A stretch of 15,640 nt of DNA from the NCBI GenBank assembly GCA_045545595.1, contig JAZQBG010000032.1, positions 1 through 15,640 of the forward strand, read 5' to 3'. Made by a program: the position numbers and the translations under genes. The notes below the pieces were generated by a model. The model saw only the letters and a list, made by a program, of their open reading frames with translations. It was not told where the DNA came from and searched no databases. Below, one piece after another: positions 13,879 through 15,640 of the stretch. The first letter of the stretch is position 1. The number at the start of each line of letters is the position of its first letter. Origin of the DNA: SIG205 sp045545595 (GTDB lineage Bacteria; Bacillota_I; Bacilli_A; RF39; UBA660).

Positions 13879-13990
13879 TATCTTACCTCACGGTAAGATG
13901 TTTCTGCTTCGCAGGAACTTGTGCTCCTCCACAGACCAGTTTTGGATAGTCGCTACCCTAATTATTTGTTTTATATTGTTTTAATTTATT
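13874..13990 (-). ncRNA. Omega RNA / right-end region of the IS605-type tnpB element
   Basis: On the minus strand, just after tnpB, four small hairpins follow in order: GGGTAG-CGA-CTATCC (13958-13944), TGTG-GAGGAG-CACA (13933-13920), GTTCCTGCGAAGCAGAAAC (13918-13900, one mismatch) and ATCTTACC-GTGA-GGTAAGAT (13899-13880), a perfect 8-bp stem. TACTCAA follows, ending in the TCAA known as the right cleavage site of IS608-type elements. This GC-richer, structured block at the 3' end of tnpB is the hallmark of the guide-RNA scaffold of TnpB nucleases. The RNA 5' end would lie within tnpB. The guide would be the sequence just beyond 13874, upstream of the hydrolase gene. The hairpins are seen; the RNA and its use are inferred. 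Confidence 0.7.
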
Positions 13991-15020
13991 TTAAACTAAT
14001 TGTTCTATTCCATATTTCATTAATCCTTCATACATTATATTTATACTTGCATTTATATCTCTATCATGTTTTGAACCACATTTACTACATGTCCATTCTC
14101 TTATGGCTAAATCTTTAACTTTTTCTTCCTTTTCTCCACATCTATTACATATCTTACTACTTGCATAATATGTATCTACTTGATAAAACTTCTTATTTTG
14201 CCATTTGCTTTTATATTCTAATTGTCTTATTAGTTCGTGCCATGAACAGTCTGTTATTGATTTAGCTAAATTGTGGTTCTTTGTCATGTTTTGGATTTTT
14301 AAATGTTCTGTTATTATAATGTCATTTTCTTTTACTATTTCTCTACTTATTTTGTGTAATAAATATTTTCTCGCATTTCTTAATTTTTGATATACTCTTT
14401 GTAATTTTAATTGTACTTTATATCTATTCTTACTTCCTTTTTTTGTTCTACTTAACCATCTTTGTAAGCCTTTGATTTTCTTTTCATATTTTTTGATGTT
14501 TTGTTCGTTTTTATATTTAACTCCATCACTTGTTACTACTATATCTTTTATTCCTAAATCTATTCCTACTACATATCTTGGCTGGAATTCTGGTAGTATT
14601 ACGTTTTCTTCTACACATAAGCTTACATAGTATTTATTTCCTTCTCTTGTTATTGTAGCATTGTATATTTTGTCAGGGAATGTTTTTAAATTTCTATATC
14701 CTCTTATTTTGATTTCCTCTTTTATAGTTAGGGTATCCACCTTGCTTTTTATAAAATCTAAGATATTCTTTATCTAAATCATCTAGTGTTGTTCTTAGGA
14801 TAGATCCATCTCCATCATTTAATCATGAATATTCTTGTTGTAAATTCTTTAAATCTTTTTTCATTTCACTTAGTAGATACGTTTTATTCTCTTTTTTATA
14901 CATTTGTTCTTTCTCATATAAATAATGATTATAGATAAATTTTGATGTTCCTATAAACTGATTTAGTATTTGTTTTTGTTCAACACTTGGATACATTCTA
15001 AACTTATAAGCTTTTATCAT
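13991..15020 (-). pseudogene. tnpB: TnpB RNA-guided nuclease, disrupted
   Basis: The N-terminal part starts at ATG 15020, with AGGAGG upstream, and reads MIKAYKFRMYPSVEQKQIL, typical of TnpB. It stops at TGA (14825-14823) after LQQEYS, where family members usually have tryptophan (Y-x-W-L). The same frame continues as LNDGDGSILRTTLDDLDKEY to GGYPNYK, then hits TAG at 14694. The rest is in another frame from about 14740: KIRGYRNLKTFPDKIYNATI onward. About 40 residues normally found between GYPNYK and KIRGYRN are missing, so an internal deletion caused the frameshift. The C-terminal part keeps the RuvC residues (D in VVGIDLG, E in IITEHLK, D in HDRDINAS) and the CxxC...CxxC zinc finger. At least two lesions make full-length TnpB impossible. 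The 3' end leads into the omega RNA region. Confidence 0.9.
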
Positions 15021-15050
15021 GACTACACCTCCTCTGAATGTTGTGTATCT

Positions 15051-15079
15051 ATTGTAGCGAACAAATGTATTTGTATCAA
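15051..15079 (-). promoter_or_regulatory. Strong promoter upstream of tnpB
   Basis: The minus strand reads TTGATA (15079-15074), a 17-base spacer and TACAAT (15056-15051), 5 of 6 matches in each hexamer. It would transcribe tnpB, the omega RNA and possibly the hydrolase-fic-pheST genes beyond. The -35 coincides with the proposed left-end target TTGAT. Confidence 0.6.
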
Positions 15080-15112
15080 TGTATTTTTTCAAAATTAACG
15101 CACTTTCCTTAT

Positions 15113-15141
15113 AAATAAAAAAATAGCAAAGTGCTATTTTT
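15113..15141 (-). terminator. Intrinsic terminator after the BspA-like gene
   Basis: On the minus strand a 10-bp stem, AAAAATAGCA and TGCTATTTTT with a 3-base loop (15141-15119), continues into a T-rich run. It begins within the stop codon at 15140 and separates this gene from the tnpB element. Confidence 0.75.
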
Positions 15142-15640
15142 AAGGTCTAAATATAATATTAACATCTTCAGGTAAATAACTCTCTGTTGTTAATCCTGTA
15201 GCATCTTTAAAATCAGCCAAGCTTGTTTTACCACGTACTATTATTTCTGTTAATGGATTACCTTTGAACGCACCACTATACACATAAGTAACACTCTCAG
15301 GGATAACAACACTTGTTAATTGGTTGTCCTCGAATGCATTATCATAAATATTAGTAACACTATCAGGGATAACAACACTTGTTAATTGATTGTAAGCGAA
15401 TGCAAAATCAACAATATCAGTAGCACCATCAGGGATAACAACACTTGTTAATTGGTTGTAATCGAATCCTCCAATAGCAGTAGAACTATCAGGGATAATA
15501 ACACTTGTTAATTGGTTTTTCTGGAATCCATCAATCGAAGTAACACTCTCAGGGATAACAACACTTGTTAATTGGTTGACCCCGAATGCATAAGGTTGAA
15601 TATAAGTAACACTATCAGGGATAACAACACTTGTTAAACC
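15140..15640 (-). CDS. BspA-type leucine-rich-repeat surface protein (C-terminal 166 residues, 5' end off the edge)
   Basis: The frame is open from the right edge to TAA at 15142-15140. It encodes repeats of the LRR_5/BspA type: NQLTSVVIPDSVT is repeated with variable segments such as NIYDNAFED and DIVDFAFAY between copies, six cores in the window. The last repeat is NPLTEIIVRGKTSLADFKDA, and the protein ends ESYLPEDVNIIFRP with no sorting signal or membrane helix at the C-terminus. BspA-like proteins are usually secreted and act in adhesion to host or other bacteria; export cannot be judged here because the N-terminus is missing. Repeat lengths are 22, 22, 20, 20 and 22 residues. A terminator follows directly. 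Confidence 0.85.
   Translation of the reverse strand, partial: GLTSVVIPDSVTYIQPYAFGVNQLTSVVIPESVTSIDGFQKNQLTSVIIPDSSTAIGGFDYNQLTSVVIPDGATDIVDFAFAYNQLTSVVIPDSVTNIYDNAFEDNQLTSVVIPESVTYVYSGAFKGNPLTEIIVRGKTSLADFKDATGLTTESYLPEDVNIIFRP
15299..15640. repeat. DNA-level repeats within the BspA-like gene
   Basis: A core of about 28 bases beginning AGGGATAACAACACTTGTTA (plus strand) recurs with starts near 15299, 15365, 15431, 15491, 15551 and 15617, giving periods of 66, 66, 60, 60 and 66. One copy (15491) has a single base change early in the core. Near-identity at the DNA level suggests recent duplication or gene conversion and makes the repeat number prone to change. Confidence 0.8.

Larger units (their letters stand above)
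13874..15074 (-). mobile_element. Degenerate IS605/IS1341-type element carrying tnpB only
   Basis: It consists of a tnpB remnant plus a right-end hairpin block, with no tnpA. The right end is placed after TCAA at 13874. The left end is tentatively placed after TTGAT (minus strand 15079-15075), a target sequence used by some elements of the family, because a small hairpin ACAAA-TACA-TTTGT follows directly. The left boundary is a guess. Confidence 0.5.

Noticed and set aside
14823..14825. TGA read as tryptophan (Mollicutes code) in tnpB
   Set aside because: TnpB has a second, independent frameshifting deletion. The hydrolase gene ends at TGA in an ATGA overlap, and conserved Trp positions in trpS, pheS and pheT use TGG.
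15299..15640. CRISPR-like array
   Set aside because: The repeats are in frame within an open leucine-rich-repeat gene and encode NQLTSVVIPDSVT; the intervals are coding and partly similar.

Overview
The window is very AT-rich chromosomal DNA from a low-GC Firmicute/Bacilli-like bacterium. Strong GGAGG-type ribosome sites, sigma-A-like promoters with TGn-extended -10 boxes, a SipW-type signal anchor, an xPKTG cell-wall sorting signal and a BspA-type leucine-rich protein all fit a host-associated Gram-positive. The standard genetic code is supported: conserved tryptophans use TGG, and one gene ends with TGA inside an ATGA overlap with the next gene. I cannot name the species.

Left part (1-4463). 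The start of a TasA/camelysin-like secreted protein runs off the left edge on the minus strand. It diverges from trpS (plus strand). The short region between them has been split by a complete 3,004-bp transposon (392-3395). The transposon carries a zinc-ribbon protein resembling DUF6431, a TnsB/Mu-like DDE transposase and an ExeA/TnsC-like AAA+ ATPase. Its ends share TATA(G/A)ATTTGCGAAATAAAA (19 of 20), carry further internal copies of the core, and are flanked by a 7-bp direct repeat TACACTT. Joining the flanks rebuilds a trpS promoter with TTTACA, 17 bp and TAGAAT. The insertion lies in the -35 region, and the duplication leaves TATACA as the new -35.

Middle part (4462-8595), all minus strand. 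A DUF3603-like protein overlaps a small membrane protein gene. A fic-truB operon comes next, then a wall-anchored surface protein with a Big_2-type domain. Each unit ends in a visible intrinsic terminator.

Right part (8585-13865), minus strand. An alpha/beta hydrolase, a second and different Fic protein, pheS and pheT form an apparent operon. A 3 x 11-bp tandem repeat sits in the fic-pheS gap. No T-box leader is visible before pheS or trpS.

Upstream of that operon is a decayed IS605-type tnpB (13991-15020) with a nonsense codon and a frameshifting internal deletion. Its four-hairpin right-end RNA region (omega RNA) looks intact. The right edge holds the C-terminal part of a BspA-like leucine-rich-repeat protein with nearly identical DNA repeats. 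Housekeeping translation genes (trpS, truB, pheST) are thus interleaved with surface proteins, Fic enzymes and two unrelated mobile elements.
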